From AP-15 sp963747735 (GTDB lineage Bacteria > Pseudomonadota > Alphaproteobacteria > ATCC43930 > CGMCC-115725): DNA of 64,000 bases. The position numbers and the translations under genes were made by a program. The notes below the pieces were generated by a model. The model was not told the origin of the DNA. It saw only the letters and a list, made by a program, of their open reading frames with translations, and ran no database searches. The stretch is taken from contig CAVVGE010000004.1 of the NCBI GenBank assembly GCA_963747735.1, positions 372,001-436,000 of the forward strand, in the 5' to 3' direction. This document shows positions 57,805 to 64,000 of this stretch, piece by piece. How positions within the stretch are numbered: position 1 is the stretch's first letter; each line of letters starts with the position of its first letter.

Positions 57805-58314
57805 ATGGCGGAAGAAAGCAAGGGCAACGGCGAGATCACTGCCGCCACCCCGGAAAACCCGGCCGAGCCGGTGCAGCTGAGCGTCAACGTTCAGTACGTC
57901 AAGGACTTTTCGTTCGAGAACCCGCGCGCGCCGCAAAGCCTGCTGCAGCCTCAAGCACAGCCGGAAGTGGCGATCAACGTCGATGTCAAGGCGCGCAATC
58001 TCGGTCCGGAGCTTTTCGAGATCGTCCTGACGGTCAATGTCAACGCCCGCGCGCAAGGCGAGCCGGTGTTTTTGATCGAGCTTGCCTATGCGGCGGTGGT
58101 TACGATCAAAAATGCGCCGGAGCCGATGCTCCGCTCGCTGATCCTAGTCGAGGCACCGCGCATCATCTTCCCGTTCGCCCGGGCCATTGTTGCCAACGCG
58201 ACCCGCGACGGCGGGTTTCCGCCTTTGTTGATCAACCCGATCGATTTCGCCGAATTGCTGCGCCGCCAGCCAGAGGCGGCGGCCACCGCAATCTCAGGCG
58301 TCGCCGGCGCCTGA
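57805..58314 (+). CDS. secB: Protein-export chaperone SecB
   Basis: SecB keeps preproteins unfolded and delivers them to SecA. The 169-residue protein has VNVQYVKDFSFENPRAPQSL, FEIVLTVNVNARAQGEPVFL, IELAYAAVVTIKN, LVEAPRIIFPFARAIVANAT and RDGGFPPLLINPIDFAELLR, all strongly conserved. It is flanked by the divergent Tim44-like gene and the convergent dnaQ, the usual position near the alphaproteobacterial origin. Confidence 0.97.
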   Translation: MAEESKGNGEITAATPENPAEPVQLSVNVQYVKDFSFENPRAPQSLLQPQAQPEVAINVDVKARNLGPELFEIVLTVNVNARAQGEPVFLIELAYAAVVTIKNAPEPMLRSLILVEAPRIIFPFARAIVANATRDGGFPPLLINPIDFAELLRRQPEAAATAISGVAGA

Positions 58315-58317
58315 GCC

Positions 58318-58983
58318 TCACGCTTCTGCCAGCCACAGCGGCCCCTTCAGAATTGCCAGCATCGCGGCGTGCGCGGCGAGCTCGGCAGCGGAGGGCGCAT
58401 GCGGGCGGGGCGGCCGCGCCACACGCGCAGCGGCGATCGCCGCACCCACCGGCGCCGCAAAATCGAGACCCGGTTGGCGGCCCCCGACCAGCTCGAGGTA
58501 GACCTCGGCGAGCAGCACGCAATCGATCTCGGCACCGTGCTTCTCGCGGCCGGAGAGGTCGATGTCAAACCGGCGGCACAGCGCGTCGAGGCTCGCCGGC
58601 GAGCCGGGAAACCGGCGTCGCGCCAGCGTCAAGGTATCGACATGCGAGCAGGCGATCGCGGGGTAGCTCAGCCTGGTGAGCTCGGCATCGAGAAAAGCCA
58701 GATCGAATTCGGCGTTGTGCGTTACCAGCACATCGCCGCCGAGAAATTCGAGCAGCTCCTCGACCACCGCCGCAAATGGCGGATATGCACCGAGGAACTC
58801 CGCGGTCAAGCCATGGATTGCGAGGGCCTCGTCGGGCACATCGCGTTCGGGATTGACATAGCGCTGGAATTTGCGGCCGGTCGGGATGTGGTGCATCAGC
58901 TCGAGGCACGCGACCTCGATGATCCGATGGCCGTCGCGCGGGTCGAGCCCGGTGGTTTCGGTATCGAGCACGATCTCGCGCAT
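58318..58983 (-). CDS. dnaQ: DNA polymerase III epsilon subunit (proofreading exonuclease)
   Basis: DnaQ is the 3'-5' proofreading exonuclease of the replicase. The 221-residue protein has ExoI MREIVLDTETTGLDP (Asp7, Glu9), ExoII LVTHNAEFDLAFLDAEL and ExoIII with HGAEIDCVLLAEVYLEL. A C-terminal tail would bind the alpha subunit. The ATG at 58983 shares one base with the coaE stop (TGATG). The order aroE-coaE-dnaQ, all minus strand, is conserved. Confidence 0.96.
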   Translation of the reverse strand: MREIVLDTETTGLDPRDGHRIIEVACLELMHHIPTGRKFQRYVNPERDVPDEALAIHGLTAEFLGAYPPFAAVVEELLEFLGGDVLVTHNAEFDLAFLDAELTRLSYPAIACSHVDTLTLARRRFPGSPASLDALCRRFDIDLSGREKHGAEIDCVLLAEVYLELVGGRQPGLDFAAPVGAAIAAARVARPPRPHAPSAAELAAHAAMLAILKGPLWLAEA

Positions 58984-59630
58984 CAAGGCCTCCGTCTCGG
59001 CTCGTGGACGATCCGCCGCCGGCGACGAATTTGCGGCCCCCCGCCGCGCAGGCATCGGGCCATTGCCTGCAAGCGACGCAGCGCATGGCTTCGGCTCAAT
59101 CCGGTCGAAACGACAAAATCGGCGCGGCGCCGCTTTTCCCGATCCGGCATCTGCTGCCTCAGAATTGCCCGCAGACGATGCTCGGACATGCCCGGCCGGC
59201 GCAGCACCCGCCGGCGCTGGAGCCAGGCCGGTGCCGACACCACCAGCACATAGTCGCAGCGCCGCTCGGCGCCGGTTTCGAACAGCAGCGGTATGTCGAG
59301 CACCGCGATCTCCGTGCGGCGGGAGCGGGCGCGGGTCAGGAAGCGTTTTTCTTCCGCCTCGACCAACGGGTGGACAATCCGCTCGAGCCGTGACAATGCC
59401 AGCCGGTCGCCGAACACGCGTCGCCCCAGCGCGGCGCGATCGATGCCGCCCGATGCAGCGCGCACACTCTCGAACGCAGCTGCCACCGGCGCGACCGCAG
59501 CGCCGCCCGGCGCCAACAGGCGATGAACCACCCGGTCGGCATCGAACACCGGCAATCCGAGCCCGCGCAACGCAGCCGCGGCCGTGGTCTTGCCCATGCC
59601 GATCGAGCCGGTCAGCCCGAGAACGATCAC
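58983..59630 (-). CDS. coaE: Dephospho-CoA kinase
   Basis: CoaE does the last step of coenzyme A synthesis. The 215-residue protein has the P-loop LGLTGSIGMGKTT (residues 4-16), GLPVFDADRVVHRLL, ERIVHPLVEAEEKRFL, VLDIPLLFETGAERRCDYVL and RLRAILRQQMPDREKRRRAD. The start is GTG 59630, overlapping the aroE stop as GTGA; the upstream open frame belongs to aroE in another frame. The C-terminus is unusually Arg-rich. Confidence 0.95.
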   Translation of the reverse strand: MIVLGLTGSIGMGKTTAAAALRGLGLPVFDADRVVHRLLAPGGAAVAPVAAAFESVRAASGGIDRAALGRRVFGDRLALSRLERIVHPLVEAEEKRFLTRARSRRTEIAVLDIPLLFETGAERRCDYVLVVSAPAWLQRRRVLRRPGMSEHRLRAILRQQMPDREKRRRADFVVSTGLSRSHALRRLQAMARCLRGGGPQIRRRRRIVHEPRRRP

Positions 59631-60490
59631 CGCGGCGGCGCCAGGCTCGCCAGCATGGCCTCCCGCAAGCCCCGGCTCACTTGCACCGGCGCACCAAACC
59701 ATGCCTCGAAACCCGGACGGCCCTGATGCAGCAGCATGCCGAGGCCGTCCACCACCCGGTGCCCTCGCCGCCGTGCATCGGCCAAAAGGGCGGTTTCGAG
59801 CGGCACATACACGATGTCCGCAACCGGTGCGGATAACGGCAACGACCCGAGATCGAGGCTTAGCGGCGGCTCGCCGGCCATGCCGAGGCTGGTGGTGTTG
59901 ACGAGAAGTCCGGCATCGCGCAGCACACTGTCCGACTCTTCCCAGGAATGCACCGACATCCGCGTTTCTGGGGCTGACAGGTCGCCGGCCAAGCCTTCCG
60001 CCCGGCGGCGCGTGCGATTGACGATGCGGATTTCCGCCACGCCGGCATCGGCGAGTGCTGCGGCAACCGCCCGCGCCGCGCCGCCCGCGCCGAGGATGAC
60101 CGCCGGGCCGGCCTGTGGACTCCATTCGGGGACCGTCTCGCGCAAATGCTCGCGAAACCCGAAAGCATCGGTGTTGCGGGCTTCGAGAGCGCCGTCGGCG
60201 CCAACGATGATCGTGTTGGCCGCGCCGATCCGCTGCGCCAGCGGCTCGACCCGGTCGGCGACCGCGAGGCCGGCGCGTTTGTGCGGGATCGTCAGGTTGC
60301 AGCCCCGGAACCCGAGGACCGGCAAGGCGCGCAACGCCTGCTCGATCGTCTCCGGTCGGACCGGCAACGGCACGTAGGCGCCGTTTATTGCGGTTTCGGC
60401 AAGCCAATAGCCGTGCAGCAGCGGCGAGCGCGAATGCGCGATCGGCCAGCCCATGATACCCGCAAGGCGGGCTTCGCCGGTTATGCTCAT
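59627..60490 (-). CDS. aroE: Shikimate dehydrogenase
   Basis: AroE reduces 3-dehydroshikimate with NADPH in the aromatic amino-acid pathway. The 287-residue protein has IMGWPIAHSRSPLLHGYWL, the catalytic Lys71 in GCNLTIPHKRAGL, Asp108 in ARNTDAFGFREHL, the NADP loop VILGAGGAARAVAAAL, and VNTTSLGM. Near the C-terminus GLGMLLHQGRPGFEAWFG is typical. It overlaps coaE by four bases. In many relatives a maf gene lies between ppsR and aroE, but here only 25 bases separate them. Confidence 0.96.
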   Translation of the reverse strand: MSITGEARLAGIMGWPIAHSRSPLLHGYWLAETAINGAYVPLPVRPETIEQALRALPVLGFRGCNLTIPHKRAGLAVADRVEPLAQRIGAANTIIVGADGALEARNTDAFGFREHLRETVPEWSPQAGPAVILGAGGAARAVAAALADAGVAEIRIVNRTRRRAEGLAGDLSAPETRMSVHSWEESDSVLRDAGLLVNTTSLGMAGEPPLSLDLGSLPLSAPVADIVYVPLETALLADARRRGHRVVDGLGMLLHQGRPGFEAWFGAPVQVSRGLREAMLASLAPPR

Positions 60491-60515
60491 GGCCGGATGC
60501 TTACCATGCCGGCGG

Positions 60516-61373
60516 TCAGTGGTCAGCGCCGTGACGCCGCACCAAGAGCTTCATGACCGATGCGGCGGTTTCTTCGATCGAGCGCCGCGTCACGTCGATC
60601 ACCGGCCAATGCCGTTCGGCAAAGACCCGCCGCGCCTCGCGCACTTCAGCCCGCACCGCCTCGATGTCGGTGTAATCGGTCGTATCGTCGTAGTGCAAGA
60701 GATCGAGCCGGTTGCGGCGCAGGTGGATCAGACGCTCGGGATCGTTGGTCAGGCCGACGATCACCGGCCGTGTCGCGTCGAGCAATTCCAGCGGCAGCGG
60801 CACCCCCGGAACAAACGGCACGTTGGCGGCCTTGATGCTGCGATTGGCGAGGTAGAGGCAGGTCGGTGTCTTCGAGGTACGCGAAACGCCGACGAGGCAC
60901 ACATCGGCGTCGTTGAGGCCCCCGCTCGATTGCCCGTCATCGTGGTTCAGAGCAAAGGTCATCGCGTCGATCCGGGCGAAATACTCGCTGTCGAGCAGAT
61001 GCTGCTTCCCCGGCACGCCCCGGCTTTCGCGGTGAAGATATGAGGCCAGCGCACCGATCACCGGGTCCAGCACCGGGATCGCCGGCACTTCGAGCCGGCG
61101 GCAGCCCTGCCGCAGCAGCTGGCGCAGCGAATCATTGACCAGGGTGAACAGCACGACACCCGGGTTCGCCTCGACCCCGGCGATCACCCGGTCGATCTGG
61201 TTGCGGGTGCGGACCATGCTCCAGACATGCTCGACCGCCTGGGCGCCGTCGAACTGCACGAGGCAGGCCCGGGCCACCCAGTGGACGGTCTCCCCGGTCG
61301 AATCGGACACGAGATGCAGGTGAAACCTGATCGCGTCACCCGGCACCGCGCGGTGCGAATCATGTGCGCTCAT
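60516..61373 (-). CDS. ppsR: Pyruvate,phosphate dikinase / PEP synthase regulatory protein (DUF299)
   Basis: This bifunctional kinase/pyrophosphorylase regulates PPDK or PEP synthase by ADP-dependent phosphorylation. The 285-residue protein has HLHLVSDSTGETVHWVARAC, the P-loop GVSRTSKTPT at 162-171, CLYLANRSIKAANVPFVPGV, and the C-terminal VIDVTRRSIEETAASVM. It is the gene called RP001 in Rickettsia and lies next to the origin, divergent from hemE, in Caulobacter and others. The start ATG at 61373 abuts the candidate origin. Confidence 0.95.
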   Translation of the reverse strand: MSAHDSHRAVPGDAIRFHLHLVSDSTGETVHWVARACLVQFDGAQAVEHVWSMVRTRNQIDRVIAGVEANPGVVLFTLVNDSLRQLLRQGCRRLEVPAIPVLDPVIGALASYLHRESRGVPGKQHLLDSEYFARIDAMTFALNHDDGQSSGGLNDADVCLVGVSRTSKTPTCLYLANRSIKAANVPFVPGVPLPLELLDATRPVIVGLTNDPERLIHLRRNRLDLLHYDDTTDYTDIEAVRAEVREARRVFAERHWPVIDVTRRSIEETAASVMKLLVRRHGADH

Positions 61374-61726
61374 TCAAAGCTGTCCACAGAGGCAGCCGCC
61401 CGGCCGCCAGCTTGCCCGATTCATCCCCGTGCCGCCGGCTTTATCAACCGGGTTGCTCTTCTGGGGATAGAATTCGTCCACATCGGCAAATTCTGTGAGC
61501 ATCCGGTCCGAATTCGGCCCATCCCCACAGTGTACCGCTTTTCACAGGCGCGGGCTCGAACGCGGTGCAACGAAAATACCCGTTTTCGACCCCACTCGCG
61601 AGACAAGAGCGCATAATGCCGACCGGCTGTTCGAGATCCGAAGAAAAGCGGGAATCCCAGACATCCACAGGCATCAACAAACTACCACTACTAAGTAAGA
61701 CTATTGATAGAAGAGGAACGCCCGAC
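61374..61726. other. Candidate chromosomal replication origin (oriC)
   Basis: This 353-base gap separates divergent ppsR and hemE, the exact gene pair that flanks the origin in Caulobacter and many alphaproteobacteria. It holds several DnaA-box-like sites ending in CCACA: CTGTCCACA (61380), TCGTCCACA (61474), ATCCCCACA (61521) and ACATCCACA (61661). There is also a weaker CTTTTCACA (61538), GANTC sites (for example near 61419 and 61652), and an AT-rich stretch 61671-61716 that could be the unwinding element. It has no coding capacity that I trust. The hemE ribosome-binding site AGAGGAAC is at its right end. Confidence 0.75.
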
Positions 61727-62770
61727 GTGCCCGGCCCTCCAGTCAAGCCCCTGTTACGCGCGCTCGCAGGAGAAACGCTTTCTGCCCCGCCCTGGTGGCT
61801 GATGCGCCAAGCCGGGCGCTATCTGCCCGAGTACCGGGCCGCGCGCGCCAAAACCGGGGATTTTATCGAGCTGTGCCTGACCCCGGCGCTTGCCGCCGAG
61901 GTGACGCTGCAGCCGGTTCGTCGCTATGGCATGGATGCGGCGATCCTGTTTTCCGATATCCTGCTGCTGCCGCATGCGATGGGCCAGGGTCTCGCTTTTC
62001 GTGAAGGCGAGGGGCCGGTGCTCGAACCGATTGCCGGCAGCCGCGACCTCGCTCGTCTCGCTCTCGACCGGTTGGCGGCGAGATTCGAGCCGGTTTTCGA
62101 GGCAGTCCAGCGGGTTCGGGCGGCCCTCGATGCGAAGACGGCGTTGATCGGTTTCGCCGGGTCGCCGTGGACCGTCGCCACCTATATGGTCGAAGGCGGG
62201 ACCAGCAGAGATTTTTACCGGGTCAAGACTTGGGCGTATTCCGATCCGGAAGGTTTTGGCTTGCTGATCGATTTCTTGGTCGAGGGCACGGTGCGGATGC
62301 TGGCCGGCCAGATCGAGGCCGGTGCCGAGGCGGTGCAGCTGTTTGACAGCTGGGCCGGGGCCCTGCCCGAGCCGGCGTTCGACCGATGGGTAATCGAGCC
62401 GACCAGGCGGATCGTGGCGGCGCTCAAGCTGCGCTTTCCCGAAGCTCCGATTATCGGCTTCCCACGCGGCGCCGGGCTCCTCTATGAGCGCTATCGGGGG
62501 GAGACCGGGGTCGATGCGCTGGCGCTGGACACGTCGGTCCCGCTCGGTTTTGCCAGCGGCCGGCTGCAGCCGCAGGGGCCGGTGCAGGGAAATCTCGATC
62601 CGGTTTTGCTGGTTGCGGGTGGCGATGCGCTCAAACATGCGGTCCAGAGGCTTCGCCGCCGGCTCGGCAGCGGGCCGTGGGTATTCAATTTGGGGCATGG
62701 TGTGCCGCCTCAGACGCCGGTGGAGAGTGTTGCGATGTTGGCGGAGCTTTTGGCACAGCCTGCCGATTGA
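61727..62770 (+). CDS. hemE: Uroporphyrinogen decarboxylase
   Basis: HemE converts uroporphyrinogen III to coproporphyrinogen III in haem synthesis. The 347-residue protein has the signature PPWWLMRQAGRYLPEYRAAR, FSDILLLPHAMGQGLAFREG, FAGSPWTVATYMVEG, LFDSWAGALPEPAF, and a late VQGNLDPVLLVAGGDALKHA with NLGHGVPPQTP. The start is GTG 61727, eight bases after AGAGGAAC; the frame opens upstream at 61565 but that sequence is inside the candidate origin. hemH follows after six bases. Confidence 0.96.
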   Translation: MPGPPVKPLLRALAGETLSAPPWWLMRQAGRYLPEYRAARAKTGDFIELCLTPALAAEVTLQPVRRYGMDAAILFSDILLLPHAMGQGLAFREGEGPVLEPIAGSRDLARLALDRLAARFEPVFEAVQRVRAALDAKTALIGFAGSPWTVATYMVEGGTSRDFYRVKTWAYSDPEGFGLLIDFLVEGTVRMLAGQIEAGAEAVQLFDSWAGALPEPAFDRWVIEPTRRIVAALKLRFPEAPIIGFPRGAGLLYERYRGETGVDALALDTSVPLGFASGRLQPQGPVQGNLDPVLLVAGGDALKHAVQRLRRRLGSGPWVFNLGHGVPPQTPVESVAMLAELLAQPAD

Positions 62771-62776
62771 CGTAAA

Positions 62777-63778
62777 ATGGCGCGCGTAGCCGTCGTTTTG
62801 ATGAATCTCGGTGGCCCCGATTCGCTGGCAGCGGTCGGGCCGTTTCTCTACAATCTATTCGCCGATCCGGCGATCATTGGGCTACCCGGCATATTTCGTT
62901 TGCCCTTGGCCCGTTGGATTGCGCATTCACGGGCACGGACCGCGCGCGACATCTATGCCCGGCTCGGCGGCGCATCGCCGCTCTTGGCGAATACCAAAGC
63001 GCAGGCGGCGGCGCTGGAAGGCGTGCTGGGTCCGGGCTATCGTTGTTTTGTCGCGATGCGGTACTGGCGCCCGCTGAGCGATGCCGCCGCCGGTGAAGTC
63101 AGGCAATGGGCCGCCGACGAGATCGTCTGCTTGCCGCTTTATCCGCAATTCTCTCGGACGACGACCGCGTCGTCGCTGCGCGCCTGGCGGCTGGCGGCGG
63201 CGCATCGCGGCCTCGATCTGCCGACATCGGTCATCGGCAGCTATCCCGCGGCACCGGGGTTTATCGCGGCCCTTGTCGGGCTGATCCGCCCGGAGCTCGA
63301 GGCGGTGGCCGGCGACAAGCGCCCGAGGCTGCTTTTGACGGCGCATGGTCTGCCAAAAAAGCTGGTGCGGGGCGGCGACCCCTATCCGGCGCAGGTCGAA
63401 GAGACCGCCGCTGCGGTCGTCGCGGCGCTCGCCAGCCCTGGTCTCGACTGGCGGCTCTGCTATCAAAGCCGGGTCGGGCCGCTCGCGTGGATCGGGCCGG
63501 CGACCGACGCGGAAATTCGCCGGGCCGGCGCGGACAACGTGCCGCTGGTGGTGGCGCCGATCGCCTTTGTCTCGGAGCATTCGGAAACCCTGGTCGAGCT
63601 CGATCTCGACTATCGCAGGGTCGCCGAAGCGAGCGGCGTGCCGAGCTACCGCCGGGTCCCCACGGTCGGCACCGGTCCCGCCTTTATTGCGGCGCTTGCT
63701 GCTCTCGTCGAGCGCGCCCGCGCCAACGGGAGCGTGGGCATGCCCGCCGGCTATCCCAGTGGGCCGGCATCGCGATGA
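62777..63778 (+). CDS. hemH: Ferrochelatase
   Basis: HemH inserts ferrous iron into protoporphyrin IX. The 333-residue protein has VAVVLMNLGGPDSLAAVGPF, LYNLFADPAIIGLP, the active-site His in LLTAHGLPKKLVRGGDPYPA, CYQSRVGPLAWIGPATD, and IAFVSEHSETLVELDLDYR with the conserved Glu. Length is typical. It is coupled to hemE on one side and overlaps hemJ (ATGA) on the other, so hemE-hemH-hemJ form an operon. Confidence 0.96.
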   Translation: MARVAVVLMNLGGPDSLAAVGPFLYNLFADPAIIGLPGIFRLPLARWIAHSRARTARDIYARLGGASPLLANTKAQAAALEGVLGPGYRCFVAMRYWRPLSDAAAGEVRQWAADEIVCLPLYPQFSRTTTASSLRAWRLAAAHRGLDLPTSVIGSYPAAPGFIAALVGLIRPELEAVAGDKRPRLLLTAHGLPKKLVRGGDPYPAQVEETAAAVVAALASPGLDWRLCYQSRVGPLAWIGPATDAEIRRAGADNVPLVVAPIAFVSEHSETLVELDLDYRRVAEASGVPSYRRVPTVGTGPAFIAALAALVERARANGSVGMPAGYPSGPASR

Positions 63779-64000
63779 GCGGCGCCTATCCTTGGATCAA
63801 GTCGGCGCACATCCTGAGCGTGATCGCGTGGATGGCGGGCCTGCTCTATTTGCCGCGGCTGTTCGTCTATCACGCCGGGGCGATGCCGGGCTCGGAGCTG
63901 TCCGAGACGTTCAAAGTGATGGAGCGCCGCCTGCAACGTGGGATCATGACGCCGGCAATGCTGGGAACCTGGGTCTTTGGTCTGATGTTGGCGGGGATGC
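63775..64000 (+). CDS. hemJ: Protoporphyrinogen oxidase HemJ, N-terminal part (3' end outside window)
   Basis: HemJ is the membrane protoporphyrinogen IX oxidase of many alphaproteobacteria and cyanobacteria (UPF0093). The visible 75 codons read AYPWIKSAHILSVIAWMAGL, LYLPRLFVYHAGAMPG, MERRLQRGIMTPAMLGTWVF, with the conserved His of KSAHIL and YHA and the first membrane helices. The ATG overlaps the hemH stop. The presence of hemJ beside hemH fits the penultimate and last steps of haem synthesis; rho often follows beyond the window. Confidence 0.93.
   Translation, partial: MSGAYPWIKSAHILSVIAWMAGLLYLPRLFVYHAGAMPGSELSETFKVMERRLQRGIMTPAMLGTWVFGLMLAGM

Noticed and set aside
61565..61726. Longer N-terminus for hemE starting at 61565
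   Set aside because: The extra residues have no HemE similarity, lie in the candidate origin, and GTG 61727 has a properly spaced AGAGGAAC.
1..64000. rRNA, tRNA, tmRNA genes or CRISPR arrays
   Set aside because: I looked through the intergenic gaps and saw no cloverleaf-like sequence, rRNA core sequence or spaced direct repeats.

Overview
The window is a GC-rich chromosomal segment from an alphaproteobacterium, most like a member of the Rhodospirillales or a neighbouring order. The evidence is gene content and order: murC-murB-ddl-ftsQ-ftsA-ftsZ-lpxC-bamD, a divK-pleD pair, an EipB (DUF1849) protein, a Tim44-like protein facing secB, and the hemE/ppsR divergent pair that flanks the replication origin in many alphaproteobacteria. 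There are no rRNA or tRNA genes, no CRISPR array and no insertion sequence that I can support. Nearly everything is ordinary chromosomal housekeeping, with a few accessory insertions.

Layout. 1-8.1 kb: end of the division and cell-wall cluster, with start/stop overlaps, then lpxC and the outer-membrane assembly lipoprotein bamD. 8.2-11.3 kb: a three-gene ABC exporter operon with a NEW3-domain membrane protein. 11.5-13.5 kb: a small membrane protein, an orphan lipoprotein and a type III CoA-transferase. 13.6-14.5 kb: a Phd/VapC toxin-antitoxin pair whose toxin is frameshifted. 14.5-18.6 kb: a secreted RHS/YD-repeat protein whose C-terminal tip lies in another frame. 18.7-24.2 kb: pepN, an SMP-30-like protein and 3-oxoacid CoA-transferase subunits. 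24.2-27.1 kb: an OpgC acyltransferase coupled to two SGNH-hydrolase paralogues, the first of which has lost its catalytic residues. 27.4-32.5 kb: prkA-yeaH-spoVR behind a good sigma-54 promoter match. 32.6-38.7 kb: tsaD-gpsA, clpS-clpA and a second type III CoA-transferase. 38.8-41.8 kb: pyrB and a pyrC-like gene with a VapBC module lodged between them; the pyrC-like gene is frameshifted. 41.9-50.4 kb: plsY, dprA, topA, rnr, a C-terminal-processing protease and rpmG. 50.4-55.2 kb: pleD, divK, eipB and aspS on the minus strand. 55.3-57.7 kb: an amidohydrolase, gene relics and a Tim44-like gene. 57.8-61.4 kb: secB, dnaQ, coaE, aroE and ppsR. 61.4-61.7 kb: candidate oriC. 61.7-64 kb: hemE, hemH and the start of hemJ.

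How it fits together. One end of the window holds the division ring and envelope-precursor genes and the other holds the probable replication origin. A DnaA-box-like site upstream of ftsZ and the divK-pleD developmental regulators between them suggest cell-cycle wiring of the kind known from Caulobacter. The accessory parts (two toxin-antitoxin modules, an antitoxin relic, the RHS protein, the OpgC/SGNH cassette and the NEW3-ABC exporter) are where unusual biology is most likely. Three apparent single-base insertions (vapC, the RHS tip and the pyrC-like gene) should be checked against reads before being taken as real gene decay.
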